A DNA stretch of 64,000 bases from GCA-2794515 sp034436155 (GCA_034436155.1 DAOTVP010000088.1:1-64000), one strand, 5' to 3'; shown: positions 17,195 through 27,019, counted from the stretch's first letter. The notes: generated by a model from the letters alone, not told the origin. Numbers and translations are program-made.

Positions 17195-19168
17195 TCAATT
17201 CATCCGATAGCTGAAATAGTACCAGTCGCTCGCTGCGCCTTGATTGTCTTGCATATCCACCGCGAAGACACGCCAGCGATATACACCGTATCCAAATTGA
17301 GTGACATCGAAAAGCCCAACCGTCATATTGAAAAACTCGCCATAGATGGATTGGCAATTATCACCATTGTCATCGCATTTCTCGATTTGCAGAAAATAAT
17401 TCTTTGCGCCTGCCAGATATTCCCATTGGAAAGAGATGCTATAAATCGTCCCCGTACCCGGTGGATTGAGAGCCGCCAAAGTAAATGTCGTGAATGCCGC
17501 TGGGCTATAGAGTATCGGCGCGGGTAATTGACCACTCACCACGGGCGCTGGCGGTGGCGGTAATGTTGAACTGTTGAATGGTTCTAACCACACCTGATTG
17601 CCTGTGCCAGCCGCCACCCAACCCGTGAGTGTGCCAATACTGATTTGCCACCAAGTGTATCCTTGTGCATATTGCGGACCGCCGACAACGTTGACGATAG
17701 TCAGGGGCGGTAATTCGTTGAGTTTGGTGGCGTTGGTGGTTGGATTACTCCGCACATTCAAAAATTCAACGGCTGTCGTGACACGCGCCTGACCACCGAC
17801 AAATATCCCACTGGATGGTGTCGGCGTGATGGCTGAACTGACGGGGGGTTGTTGCGGTGGATTAACAGGCGGAAGTGGCGGATTATTCGATGGATTATCG
17901 GCAATCGGCGCGGTGAGCATCGCCCACGTATTCGGATTCGGCGCAATCGTATTCACCGTATCGCGCACCCATACCAAGCGCGGATATTTGCCCGTATCGC
18001 CGATATACAAACTCAGACCCGTGTTTGTGCCAACTGGAAAATTCACCGTATCGACAAAAATCACCGTGTTGGTATCCATGCCTTGCATGAATGAAAAATA
18101 CGGCGCGGCTTGTGAGGTGTGCATATTGAACACTACGCCATCGCGCACACCGAATACATTCGACAAAAATACGCCCTGAAATGGCAAAATGCCCTGTATT
18201 GCGCCAGAACGGTCTGTGACCACATACACCTGATTATTCCCTTCGCTGGCGAGGGGATATGTCGCCGCCAACACGCGCTCGCCATTTTGGATAAAATGGG
18301 CATCGGCGATGATATTATTCAGGTCGCTATAAAACGGAAACGGCGCATCCAACATGCTCGGTGAATACACCTGTATCGTGTTCTGATGCACCCCCATGCC
18401 GATAATCTCGCTGGTGCGGTCTGGAAATTTGGGGTCTAAATACGGGAAGATGACCTCGCCTGTGCGCGGTTCGATGTCATACGTCAATCCACGAAAGATA
18501 TTAGTTTGGGTGAACGTGTTGAACAGATAATCCCATTCAAAACTATCCAACGTATAAAATCCATCTCCACCAACAGGCGCGAACACCACATGCACCGTGT
18601 TAAAATCGAAAAATACGGGTACCGGTGCGACCATCACATTTTGATAAGTGGGCAAATTGACCATATTGTATGTCAAACTTTGCACCAGCGACCCATTGGT
18701 ATCTAAATCGAACACCAATAACGCCCAATTTTCGTTGAAGAAATAAGAAAACGCCAAAAAGCGCCCATCGGCAGAGAAAATTTCGGGTTGGGCAATATAA
18801 CTCAGGCTTGTTCCCGTATATGTCCCCAACGTTGGCGCGGCGATGGTGTATTGCATCAGGATATTTTTATTCACCAGATGATACACCACCAATACACGAG
18901 ATTCATCGAGACTACTCAGGACATACGCCACGCGGTCGCCATTGCGCGATACCGCCACATTATACGGATAAATATAGGCTTCAAAGCCCGCAGGCTTGGG
19001 CAAAATCAGGTTGTCGAGTACCTGTTGTTCCGAATTGATGAGCGTCATACGCCCTTCGGTTTCTTCGTATAGCCATGCTCGCCATATATCGTCTTGAGCG
19101 TGGCTGATGGGTATCCATGATAGGCATAACACAAGGGTGATGAATAACAGGGGAAATCGCAAACGCAT
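17195..19168 (-). CDS. Secreted protein with a propeller-like N-terminal half, SH3b domain and C-terminal Ig/FN-like region
   Basis: A 657-aa protein with a signal peptide (cleavage near SHAQD). Residues ~30-430 contain repeated strand-turn units with SRNGDRVAYVLS and SADGRFLAFSYF, the style of TolB/WD-like propellers. A Pro-rich linker (NNPPLPPVNPPQQPP) leads to a bacterial SH3 domain at ~475-540 (LNVRSNPTTNATKL, GWVAAG). The last ~110 residues form a beta domain with FQWEYLAGAKNYFLQIE and YRWRVFAVD, as in sugar- or wall-associated Ig-like modules. SH3b domains usually bind cell-wall or surface polymers. Precise role unknown. Confidence 0.8.
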   Translation of the reverse strand: MRLRFPLLFITLVLCLSWIPISHAQDDIWRAWLYEETEGRMTLINSEQQVLDNLILPKPAGFEAYIYPYNVAVSRNGDRVAYVLSSLDESRVLVVYHLVNKNILMQYTIAAPTLGTYTGTSLSYIAQPEIFSADGRFLAFSYFFNENWALLVFDLDTNGSLVQSLTYNMVNLPTYQNVMVAPVPVFFDFNTVHVVFAPVGGDGFYTLDSFEWDYLFNTFTQTNIFRGLTYDIEPRTGEVIFPYLDPKFPDRTSEIIGMGVHQNTIQVYSPSMLDAPFPFYSDLNNIIADAHFIQNGERVLAATYPLASEGNNQVYVVTDRSGAIQGILPFQGVFLSNVFGVRDGVVFNMHTSQAAPYFSFMQGMDTNTVIFVDTVNFPVGTNTGLSLYIGDTGKYPRLVWVRDTVNTIAPNPNTWAMLTAPIADNPSNNPPLPPVNPPQQPPVSSAITPTPSSGIFVGGQARVTTAVEFLNVRSNPTTNATKLNELPPLTIVNVVGGPQYAQGYTWWQISIGTLTGWVAAGTGNQVWLEPFNSSTLPPPPAPVVSGQLPAPILYSPAAFTTFTLAALNPPGTGTIYSISFQWEYLAGAKNYFLQIEKCDDNGDNCQSIYGEFFNMTVGLFDVTQFGYGVYRWRVFAVDMQDNQGAASDWYYFSYRMN

Positions 19169-19267
19169 GGCATAACCTCCGATCGGTTGTATAGACTACA
19201 TTTCATTATATTACAATTATTAGCCTAAACAATTTCAGAGATTGTAATTGCCTGCGTATTATCTTAA

Positions 19268-19510
19268 TCACACGATTTTGTTGGGAATAAACCCGCCATC
19301 AGGCGCGGTCACTTTGCCATCTGTCCCTGTACGGCGTAGATAGGCGATGATTTCGTAAATGATGATTGCCGTAATGCGTGATGAATAACCATGCGCGACC
19401 ACAGGCTTAATTTCTCTCCCAATGTATTCATAATTCATGCCGATGTTATCGGGCAACATGACCCACTCATCAAATTGCTCAACCGTCATTGGCGCAGGAT
19501 TGATAACCAT
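19268..19510 (-). pseudogene. Uma2-family (DUF820, PD-(D/E)XK-like) fragment, C-terminus missing
   Basis: The 80 residues match only the start of an Uma2 protein: MTVEQFDEWVMLPDNIGMN, YEYIGREI, SSRITAIIIYEIIAYL and APDGGFIPN. The usual ~190-aa protein continues past GGF with the catalytic PD-E-x-K core, which is absent. The frame stops at 19268, and nothing similar follows in any frame. It starts 5 bases past the end of the Wzt-like gene, so it may be a remnant tail of that operon. Confidence 0.65.
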
Positions 19511-19514
19511 GTCG

Positions 19515-20789
19515 CTATCCTAATTTCCACGATGACAATTGGATGAAATACCCCTGCGAATTTGGCGGACTGTTGCCCGTTTTGAAATAATCGTTAAACC
19601 ACACGCGGAAACTCATCGCCGCTTCGATCGCATCGGCGACATCCCCCACTTTATCGCCGATAGACAGTGTGAGCGTATAATCGCCCTCATAGAGGGGGAG
19701 GTTGGGCAGGGTACATAGCAATGTCCCTGCGCCAGATATTTTTTGTGGCGCATTCACATCATAACGAGTCGAGACGGTGAATAGGTTCTCGCCGAAGCGC
19801 GATTGGATGCTGATATGCACATCATCATACACCTTCCCACAGGTATCATAGCCAATTTCGAGGACGACTGTATCGCCCGTTTTGAAGTCTGTGATGGGCG
19901 TATAGCTATCATTCAACAAGCGGATATGCCGAAAAATCGGGGTCATGCCGATGCTCCGACCATGATGTTGGGTTAAATCGGCGCGTCCGAGCTGATCATC
20001 ATCGGTTAAATAAGCGGTGTATTGTTGTGTCACATCGCGCACATCGCCAACGGCTTGCACCCGCCCGTGACTGAGGTAAATGGCGCTCTTGCACAAATTG
20101 AGGATGGCGTTGATGTTATGACTGACGAATAAAATCGTCCGTCCGGTGTTCGCCACATCTTGCATTTTGCCCAAGCATTTGCGCTGAAATTCGGCATCGC
20201 CCACCGCCAACACTTCATCCACAATCAGGATTTCCGTCTCCAAATGTGCCGCCACCGAAAAACCGAGCCGTAACAACATGCCACTCGAATACCGTTTTAT
20301 CGGGGTATCGAGAAAGCGTTCCACGCCCGAAAAATCGACAATTTCATCAAATTTTCGGGCGATTTCGGCGCGGGTCATGCCCAATACTGCCCCGTTCAGA
20401 AAGATATTCTCGCGTCCGGTCAATTCGGGATGAAAGCCCGTCCCGACTTCGAGCAATGCGCCAACCCGCCCGTACAGGTCTATCAATCCTTCGGTCGGTT
20501 CGGTGATGCGCGATAGCACCTTGAGCAAGGTGGATTTGCCCGCGCCGTTGCGCCCAATGATGCCGACCGTATCCCCCCGATAAATATCGAAATTCACATC
20601 TTTGAGCGCCCAAAAAATATTCTTCTCCGATGTTGGCGCGGGTGAGCGCCGAATCCCGCGCCATGCCATTTTGAAGGGGGCGGATAATCCTTTGGCAAGG
20701 GCTTCACGCATGGAATCGCCTTGTTGTCTACGTGAGCCTAAAATATAACGCTTGCCGATGCCACGCGCTTGAATAGCGATTTCGCTCAT
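19515..20789 (-). CDS. Polysaccharide ABC exporter ATP-binding protein, Wzt/TagH-like
   Basis: ATPase of ~424 aa. Residues 1-~270 hold Walker A GRNGAGKSTLLK, signature RYSSGMLLRLGF, Walker B ILIVDEVLAVGDAEFQ and FVSHN, the wording specific to Wzt/TagH/RfbE exporters. The C-terminal ~150 residues form a beta-rich Wzt-C-like domain (VVLEIGYDT, LPLYEGDYTLTLSIGD) that usually recognises the capped glycan end. The start at 20789 is chosen because SEIAIQARGIGKRY is the family N-terminus. Upstream in-frame sequence overlaps the permease gene and is unlike the family. Confidence 0.92.
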   Translation of the reverse strand: MSEIAIQARGIGKRYILGSRRQQGDSMREALAKGLSAPFKMAWRGIRRSPAPTSEKNIFWALKDVNFDIYRGDTVGIIGRNGAGKSTLLKVLSRITEPTEGLIDLYGRVGALLEVGTGFHPELTGRENIFLNGAVLGMTRAEIARKFDEIVDFSGVERFLDTPIKRYSSGMLLRLGFSVAAHLETEILIVDEVLAVGDAEFQRKCLGKMQDVANTGRTILFVSHNINAILNLCKSAIYLSHGRVQAVGDVRDVTQQYTAYLTDDDQLGRADLTQHHGRSIGMTPIFRHIRLLNDSYTPITDFKTGDTVVLEIGYDTCGKVYDDVHISIQSRFGENLFTVSTRYDVNAPQKISGAGTLLCTLPNLPLYEGDYTLTLSIGDKVGDVADAIEAAMSFRVWFNDYFKTGNSPPNSQGYFIQLSSWKLG

Positions 20790-20800
20790 GTCATCTGTTC

Positions 20801-21718
20801 CTATATTACATCGGCGAAGGTGCGTTCTTCGCGCCGAAAATAAAATGTGCCGATTAAAAATACGATGATTGCCACCGCCGTGCTTGTGAAGATGCTCAGC
20901 AGGGGCATATCGATTGTGCCGAGCAATGCCCACCGAAAACCATCCACCACGCCTGTCATCGGATTGAGGCTATAGACGAGTTGCAGGGTGGGGTTTTGTA
21001 TCATGCTACTCGGATACACCACTGGCGAAATGTATAACCACACCTGTATCACGAATGGGATGATAAACCGAATATCCCGAAAGCGCACCATCATCGCACA
21101 AAACAGATAGCCCACGCCCAATGTCGTGATGATGGCGATGAATGTGAAATAGGGCAACCAGATCCAATTGAATGAGATGAACGGAATTTGCACAATCGGG
21201 TAGGCGGATATGCCCAACGGCGCGGTGAATTGACCTAAAAATGGGGCAGGTTGCCCGAATAGGATATACGTCCACATCATGATGATGAGAATCGCCAGCG
21301 CGATGAAAAAGTCGATCAGCCCCGCGAATACGGTCGATGTGGGGATAATCAGGCGTGGAAAATAAATTTTGGTGATGAGCGGTCCGTTCCCGACCAAACT
21401 GAGGGCGGAACGGGTAAATGCCCCCGAAAAAAATGTCCACGGCACCATGGCGGCGAAATTGAATATCGGATACGGTATGCCGTCCGATGGGATGCCCGCC
21501 AACCCGCCGAATATCACACTAAAGACGACCATCGATAAAACCGGTTGCACCAGCACCCAACCGATGCCGACCACCGTCTGTTTATACCGAATGATAATAT
21601 CGCGCCACATCATAAAGATCAGCAATTCGCGGTAGCGCCATAATTCAAATAAATTCAGATGCGCCCAACCCTTGCTAGGGCGGATTTGAATATGAGATAT
21701 GGGGTGGGGGGTGGTCAT
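20801..21718 (-). CDS. Polysaccharide ABC exporter permease, Wzm/TagG-like (ABC-2 type)
   Basis: A 305-aa membrane protein with six predicted helices. It has the family block ELWRYRELLIFMMWRDIIIRYKQTVVGIGW-LVQP near the N-terminus and the C-terminal LVYSLNPMTGVVDGFRWALLG. With the adjacent Wzt-like ATPase it forms an exporter for O-antigen-, teichoic- or S-layer-type glycans. AAGGA lies ahead of ATG 21718. No glycosyltransferases are nearby in the window. Confidence 0.92.
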   Translation of the reverse strand: MTTPHPISHIQIRPSKGWAHLNLFELWRYRELLIFMMWRDIIIRYKQTVVGIGWVLVQPVLSMVVFSVIFGGLAGIPSDGIPYPIFNFAAMVPWTFFSGAFTRSALSLVGNGPLITKIYFPRLIIPTSTVFAGLIDFFIALAILIIMMWTYILFGQPAPFLGQFTAPLGISAYPIVQIPFISFNWIWLPYFTFIAIITTLGVGYLFCAMMVRFRDIRFIIPFVIQVWLYISPVVYPSSMIQNPTLQLVYSLNPMTGVVDGFRWALLGTIDMPLLSIFTSTAVAIIVFLIGTFYFRREERTFADVI

Positions 21719-21811
21719 GTATCATCCTTCGCATACAATCATACATGTCCATTATACCGTAAGATGAATTGTATGCTAACGGTGTGGATTGCTATACGAT
21801 AGCCTATTCTC

Positions 21812-21820
21812 TGATATAAT
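21812..21820 (+). promoter_or_regulatory. Extended -10 promoter of the toxin-antitoxin-like pair
   Basis: TG-A-TATAAT at 21812-21820, 36 bases ahead of the antitoxin ATG. It is of the same TGnTATAAT form as at 16568 and 46942. Confidence 0.5.
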
Positions 21821-21856
21821 TTGAGTAAATACAGATGTTATAGAGAGGATACAACC

Positions 21857-22093
21857 ATGACCCCTTCTACCCCTGTTACTGAATTGACTGTCGAAGAATT
21901 GATGATCATTATTCAACAAGCCGTCAAAAATGCGATGAGCGCCCCAAAAAATGAGCCGAGTGCGCCCACATCTGATGAACAACCCCGCGACCAATGGGGC
22001 ATATTGGATATTCCGCCGTTGAGTGTGGGAACTTGGCCCGATGGTTTGGAGCTGATTAGCAGAGAGGAATATTACGATGATGATGGGCGCTAA
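21857..22093 (+). CDS. Probable antitoxin partner of the PIN toxin
   Basis: A 78-aa small acidic protein with a helix TELTVEELMIIIQQAVKNAM, a Pro-rich linker and a C-terminal acidic tail (LELISREEYYDDDGR) that could occupy the toxin site. The ATG 21857 has AGAGAGGA about 7 bases upstream. The longer in-frame start at 21821 begins within the -10/+1 region and is not used. It overlaps the toxin start by up to 17 bases. Antitoxin identity is inferred mainly from that position. Confidence 0.6.
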   Translation: MTPSTPVTELTVEELMIIIQQAVKNAMSAPKNEPSAPTSDEQPRDQWGILDIPPLSVGTWPDGLELISREEYYDDDGR

Positions 22094-22540
22094 AAAACCA
22101 ATCTTTTTGGATACAAATATTGTCCTGCGCTATAACACATTGGAAATGCCCGGTCACGAAAGGGTTCGCCTAGCCGTAGAAAAATTATTGCGTTTGGGCT
22201 ACGAACTATGGATCAGTCGGCAAGTTTTACGTGAATTTAGCGCCGTACTAACACGCCCACATTTATGAATCCATTGACAAGTCAGGAAGTCGCTAGACGT
22301 GTTCGTATGTTGATGCCTATATTGATGGTTGCTGATGAAACTATAGACGTAACCAATCAGTTATTATTGTTGATGGATACTTATCCGATAGGTGGTAAGC
22401 AAATCCACGATGCCAACATCGTTGCCACCATGCAAATTTACAAAATCACCACCTTATTCACACTCAATGATGTAGATTTTAACCGTTTTCAATCGCTGAT
22501 TACGATTATGACCCTAAACCAACTCGAAAATATGATGTGA
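22077..22540 (+). pseudogene. PIN-domain toxin (VapC-like) split by a frameshift
   Basis: The first frame (22077-22268) encodes the N-terminal PIN half: FLDTNIVLRYN with the first acidic residue, then SRQVLREFSAVLTRPHL. The second frame (22265-22540) encodes the rest: NPLTSQEVARRV, KQIHDANIVATMQ (third acidic site) and LFTLNDVDFNRF. Together they make one ordinary PIN protein of ~150 aa. The two frames meet at ATGA (22265-22268), so a one-base indel destroyed the frame and by chance created a coupled restart. Two-part translation through the ATGA overlap could still make both halves. Confidence 0.75.
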
Positions 22541-22591
22541 GGGATATTTAGACAGTATATAGTCCACAGGCTAATCATTTTATGTCTGTAC

Positions 22592-22611
22592 GGACGCGCT
22601 TCTGCGCGTCC
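22592..22611. repeat. Short intergenic hairpin
   Basis: GGACGCG pairs with CGCGTCC around CTTCTG, between the convergent PIN toxin and amine oxidase. The same GGACGCG hairpin recurs at 45483. Confidence 0.7.
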
Positions 22612-22643
22612 ACGAGCGATAATTTAAGCAATGTCAACAGAAC

Positions 22644-24092
22644 TTAATCCCCCAAAATTGCCTCTGCCACAGCGTAGCCACTCATCACTGCGCCATGAAC
22701 GGTGGCGGGATGATCTATCCGTGTGGCTTCGCCCGCAAAGTACAACACCCCGTCTAACGGCTCGGATAAGGCTTGGCGGTCATCTGGGCTAGACCCCACC
22801 CCGTAAGACGAATAACTGCCATAGGCGAATGGATCTTGCCCCCAACGGGTGGCTATCCCCTCAAAAAATAGCTCATGCACATCCTCGAAAATGGCGCTCA
22901 AGACATCTAACGCCTCGGCGATGATCTCCGCTTCGGATAGGGCTTCTATGTCGGCTTGGTTACGCCCGCTATAAAACCCCATGAGGATCGGCTTGCCCGT
23001 TATCGGATAAAAATTGACCCAATCGACAAAACGCACGCGGGCATCGGCAATGGTGAAAAATGGCGTGTCTTCAGACCAAAACACTTGGCTGAATAACAAA
23101 TAGACTTTATTCAACGCGCCCATATCCAACCGATGAATCGCGTCCAGCTTAGTTTGGGGTAAGGGTGGCGAAAAAGCGATAGCCCCGCGTTTTAACACAC
23201 CCAAAGGCACGGTCAACACCACTTTATCGGCGAAATACCGCTCGATCGCGGTGATGAGCGTCACGCCTTCGGGCGTGTATTTAATCTCGGTCACGGCTTG
23301 GTTCAGGCGAATATCTAACCCCTGTGCCAAATTTTGAAACACCTCGATATATCCACGCGGAAAGACCACATCAGCACCATCAAATTCATCGGCTTTATCC
23401 CAATAATACCCCGAAAGGCGTTCTAGGCTATTGGCATATTCGTTTTCAATGCCCGACATGAGGATAGCTTCGAGGGCATGACGGTCAGTTTCGCGGATGT
23501 CCATCTCTGCCAGCGCCAAATTGACCATCTCGCGCACAGACATATCGGCATCGGCTTCCTCGCGGATGGCATCCACCCGTGTGAGCAAGTCATCTAATAA
23601 CTCGTCCCATAAGGCGAGGTCATCGTCAGATACCACATCGCCATCGGCAGTATAGGCGAAAGTATCTTCGTAATCGGTGGCTTGGGTGGGGATGTTATAG
23701 GCTTGGGTTAATTCCCACACGGGGTTATCTTCAATGCCGTGAATCCATGATGCGCCTAAATCGATTGGGGTGTTGGCGAGGCGGGTATCTGTCCAGACGC
23801 GCCCGCCGATGCGATCACGCGCTTCGAGGATGGTCACAGTATGCCCCGCATCGTGCAATGCGCGGGCGGTGGCGATGCCGCTCGCACCTGCGCCGACAAC
23901 GATAATCGTCTTGGTTTGTTGTGGATTGATATTCGGCACAGCACGGCGCAATGCCCATGCCGATACACCGACTCCTGCCATACCTAAAAATTCGCGCCGC
24001 GATAAACCAGCTTGTTGCGCGGTTTGATAGGTCTGTTTAATCAATTCGACTCGTTTTTGTAAGGCGCGGAATTGTTTTTCGCTCATGGGCAT
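22644..24092 (-). CDS. Flavin-containing amine oxidase, probably Tat-exported
   Basis: A 482-aa FAD protein. Residues ~31-50 have a twin-arginine signal (SRREFLGMAGVGVSAWAL). The ADP-binding fold follows (IIVVGAGASGIATARAL with ILEARDRIGGRVWTD), as in monoamine and polyamine oxidases. The C-terminal FAD contact is LYFAGEATRIDHPATVHGAVMSGYAVAEAIL. It would oxidise an amine outside the membrane with O2 giving H2O2. The substrate may be a polyamine or an amino acid. Start ambiguous between 24092 and 24086. Confidence 0.9.
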   Translation of the reverse strand: MPMSEKQFRALQKRVELIKQTYQTAQQAGLSRREFLGMAGVGVSAWALRRAVPNINPQQTKTIIVVGAGASGIATARALHDAGHTVTILEARDRIGGRVWTDTRLANTPIDLGASWIHGIEDNPVWELTQAYNIPTQATDYEDTFAYTADGDVVSDDDLALWDELLDDLLTRVDAIREEADADMSVREMVNLALAEMDIRETDRHALEAILMSGIENEYANSLERLSGYYWDKADEFDGADVVFPRGYIEVFQNLAQGLDIRLNQAVTEIKYTPEGVTLITAIERYFADKVVLTVPLGVLKRGAIAFSPPLPQTKLDAIHRLDMGALNKVYLLFSQVFWSEDTPFFTIADARVRFVDWVNFYPITGKPILMGFYSGRNQADIEALSEAEIIAEALDVLSAIFEDVHELFFEGIATRWGQDPFAYGSYSSYGVGSSPDDRQALSEPLDGVLYFAGEATRIDHPATVHGAVMSGYAVAEAILGD

Positions 24093-24102
24093 TATACCTT
24101 TC

Positions 24103-25596
24103 TTACATTATCAACGGCAAAAGTGGCGCTTTATCTTGTTTGAGCCAGTCGAGGGCGTTCATCTGTGTCAATAAGGCGTGTGCTTCATTATAATATGCCA
24201 CATTATCGCATATTTTCGCCAATTTGAGCAAACATCCCGCGATGTCGAGCCTGCGGTCATGCTCCCGCGCCAAGCGAAGCCCGTCACTCAGATACGTCAC
24301 CGCTTGGTCGGGATACAATTCTGCCGCCATGCGATACGCTAAGATGGGCAAAATGCTGTGTTCGCCATCCTTGCAAATTTGCCAGACGTTATCTAAATGT
24401 TGGCGGGCTTTTTGTGTATCACCCAACATATGGTGGCATAAGCTGATGAGTACCTCATCGTTACCACGCCCTTCACTGGGATACTTATAGGCGCTGATTG
24501 AGGTATGGAGATAATCGAGGCATTTGGTCGGTTGGTTACGATACAAACGCAGTTGCGCCCAATTGCCACAGGCGCGTTTATATTCGCGCTCACTGCCCAA
24601 TTCACGGGCGCGTTTGATATGCTCGTCGATATAGACACTCGCTAAATCTAAGCGCCCTTGCGAGAGATAGACCAAACCCAAATTGCCGTTGAGTTTCATC
24701 TCGCGCTGAACATCGCCCGATTCTTTCGCCAACCGAAATGCTTGGGCATAAACGGCTTCTGCCTCGCGCAATTTGCCCCATGACCAATAACACAAGCCTA
24801 AATCGCCATACACGCCACAAGCGGTCGCCAATTCGTGGAGCGATTCGTAATTTTGGGCAGATGCGGTCAATTCAGGTGCGGCACTGGCATACGCGCCATC
24901 TGCCCAACGGATAAGCCCCAGTTGATGTTGTAACAAGGCTTGCTCGTGCAAGGGCGCATCGGGCTTTAACCACGTATCTGCCATAGTTTCTATGATCATG
25001 CGCCCTTGTTTAATTTTTCCTTGTAGGCGCAATGCAACCGCCCATATGGTATATGACGTATACGGAAACGGTGCCTGGAGGGCATTAATTGCCCTTTCTG
25101 TTTGTTCCATCACATCGATAGCTTGTTGATATTTGCCAAAATGACCGATGAGGATATTGCAGACCGTCTTGGATGCCTCCGCGATCAGGTCTGGATTGTG
25201 GCTCTCATTGGCATACTGCAAGGCGTGCATCGCCCATTCATACGCCTGATGGCGATGCACGCGCTCATAAGCGATTTGGGCGCGTAACCGATACACCAGC
25301 GACAACCGTGACACATCATTGGGCGCGATGTGCTCAAGCGCCTCGCGCAGGACTGCATCCCACTGGTGTATCATGCTATACCGAATCGGCGCATGAGTCA
25401 CTGTTTCTATCAACCGAATTTGCGCCTGATAAAATGTCTCATCATGCCAACAAACCGCCATGTTCATCAGTAAATCGGCGAGTTCATTTTTCAATTCTTG
25501 TGGATTTTCTAAATACTTCCCCACCTGATTCACCCGATTGGTGAATACCGCTAAAGACCGTTGGCGACGTTTATCGAGTTCAATTGCGCTGGGCAT
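24103..25596 (-). CDS. TPR-repeat protein, partner of the NB-ARC ATPase
   Basis: About 497 residues of helical repeats of the TPR type: GDLGLCYWSWGKLREAEAVY, NGNLGLVYLSQGRLDLASVY and others through most of the length. No catalytic motif, signal or membrane segment. ATG 25596 is preferred, because an in-frame start at 25704 lies well inside the upstream ATPase gene. Its first 17 bases overlap the 3' end of that gene. In STAND proteins the TPR sensor is normally fused behind NB-ARC, so here sensor and ATPase look like two chains of one system. Confidence 0.8.
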   Translation of the reverse strand: MPSAIELDKRRQRSLAVFTNRVNQVGKYLENPQELKNELADLLMNMAVCWHDETFYQAQIRLIETVTHAPIRYSMIHQWDAVLREALEHIAPNDVSRLSLVYRLRAQIAYERVHRHQAYEWAMHALQYANESHNPDLIAEASKTVCNILIGHFGKYQQAIDVMEQTERAINALQAPFPYTSYTIWAVALRLQGKIKQGRMIIETMADTWLKPDAPLHEQALLQHQLGLIRWADGAYASAAPELTASAQNYESLHELATACGVYGDLGLCYWSWGKLREAEAVYAQAFRLAKESGDVQREMKLNGNLGLVYLSQGRLDLASVYIDEHIKRARELGSEREYKRACGNWAQLRLYRNQPTKCLDYLHTSISAYKYPSEGRGNDEVLISLCHHMLGDTQKARQHLDNVWQICKDGEHSILPILAYRMAAELYPDQAVTYLSDGLRLAREHDRRLDIAGCLLKLAKICDNVAYYNEAHALLTQMNALDWLKQDKAPLLPLIM

Positions 25597-27019
25597 ATAA
25601 CGTATCCTGTGGATGTGGCAAAAAGTGTTTGCGGATGTAATGAATGATGAGGCGGTGCATCGAATACACCTTGCTGATTTGATCATAATAGACCAGATAC
25701 ACATCTATCAAATCATGCAACCCCGCATCGATCTCAGAGCAGGTGAGATGTTTGAGATTTTCGCGGATTTTATCGAGCGTCACGCCGCGTTCCATCATGA
25801 AATTCATGCCCAAATCCCAACATAATTCGCGGGCGTTATCATCGAGCATCTCTAAGATGCGCTCGTATAGATAATCGAACAGGTTGTTATGACGCTTGAA
25901 TGCTTCATCGGTTTGATTCCATTCCGATTTGGTCTGGGCGAGTTTGGTGAGCAGGTTATCTATCGAAGTGCTTTTTATCAACACACTAAACAACCACAAT
26001 GCCAACGGATTGCCCCCGATTTCGGCGTGCAGGCGCGTCACCTCGTCTAAAGTGACATTATGCCCACACTTTCGAAGCATGGCATAGGCGTGTTCGGGCG
26101 ATAATTCACGCGGTTGAAATTGTGCGATATGACTACTGACGGTATCTAAACTTTTGCGCGAGGTGATAATCAGGCGCGAGTGCGTGTTGATGATGGTCAA
26201 TTTTTGGATGAAATCGGCAAATTCATCCATATCTTCGTAGGTTTCGAGGTTATCCAGAATGATTAATACCGTATGTTTTTGATAATAGTCGAGGATGAGC
26301 GCCAATTTTTCCGCTTGGGGTGTGGTGTTTGATACCACGATGCCCATCTGCGAAGCCAATTGGTTGAGCGCGTCATCCAAATGAGAAATGGTCTCACCAA
26401 CCCAACGATGTTCACCATCTACTTCCAAAAATCCCTGTCGCACACCGATAAAATAAATGCCCTCAAATATGCCTGTCTCGCCCAATGCCTGCGCCACTTG
26501 CACCGCCGCCGATGTTTTGCCCATGCCCCCCGGTCCCTCAAAACTCACGGCACGGGTTTGATCGAGTAAGCTGTCGGTGGCACGCTCAATCATATCATCG
26601 GTGCGGATCACATTGCCCAATGACTTGCGGATATGTTGGGGCAAATGCTGGGAGATGGTTTGCTTAACCTTGCGCCAATAGTCGAAAGCGGTTTTATCAA
26701 ACACCAATAATGAGGCATTCGGATAGGCAAATTTTGCCATATCCTGATATTCTTTGAGCAAATCCGCCGCATCTTCGTATCGGTTGAATCCACCATGAAA
26801 GGTCAATAATTGCAACACGCTTAAAAACAGGGCGGGGTCGGGCGCACAGGTCTCGTGCGTCTCCCAGCGAGATATATATTGCTGTTTATATAATTTATCG
26901 GGTTTGAGTTTATAATTGAGCAGTTTCGCCAAGATTTTGCATGATAGACGATGGTTTTGGTAACGGGCTTGTTTGCGATAGGCGGCAAATTTTTCTCGAA
27001 ATTGATAGCGACTCATCAT
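25580..27019 (-). CDS. STAND-type NB-ARC ATPase with an N-terminal helix-turn-helix-like region
   Basis: Residues ~25-110 carry a helical segment (CKILAKLLNY, QQYISRWETH) resembling an XRE-type DNA-binding start. The NB-ARC core follows: P-loop EGPGGMGKTSAAVQ (~171-180 of the longest form), Walker B TVLIILDNLE, sensor SRLIITSRK and the GGNPLALWL (GxP) motif. A winged-helix-like part ends in MHRLIIHYIRKHF. Such ATPases act as switch proteins in transcription control, programmed death or phage defence. ATG 27019 has AGGA 5 bases upstream; an in-frame ATG at 27049 is possible. Coupled to the TPR gene. Confidence 0.85.
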   Translation of the reverse strand: MMSRYQFREKFAAYRKQARYQNHRLSCKILAKLLNYKLKPDKLYKQQYISRWETHETCAPDPALFLSVLQLLTFHGGFNRYEDAADLLKEYQDMAKFAYPNASLLVFDKTAFDYWRKVKQTISQHLPQHIRKSLGNVIRTDDMIERATDSLLDQTRAVSFEGPGGMGKTSAAVQVAQALGETGIFEGIYFIGVRQGFLEVDGEHRWVGETISHLDDALNQLASQMGIVVSNTTPQAEKLALILDYYQKHTVLIILDNLETYEDMDEFADFIQKLTIINTHSRLIITSRKSLDTVSSHIAQFQPRELSPEHAYAMLRKCGHNVTLDEVTRLHAEIGGNPLALWLFSVLIKSTSIDNLLTKLAQTKSEWNQTDEAFKRHNNLFDYLYERILEMLDDNARELCWDLGMNFMMERGVTLDKIRENLKHLTCSEIDAGLHDLIDVYLVYYDQISKVYSMHRLIIHYIRKHFLPHPQDTLYAQRN

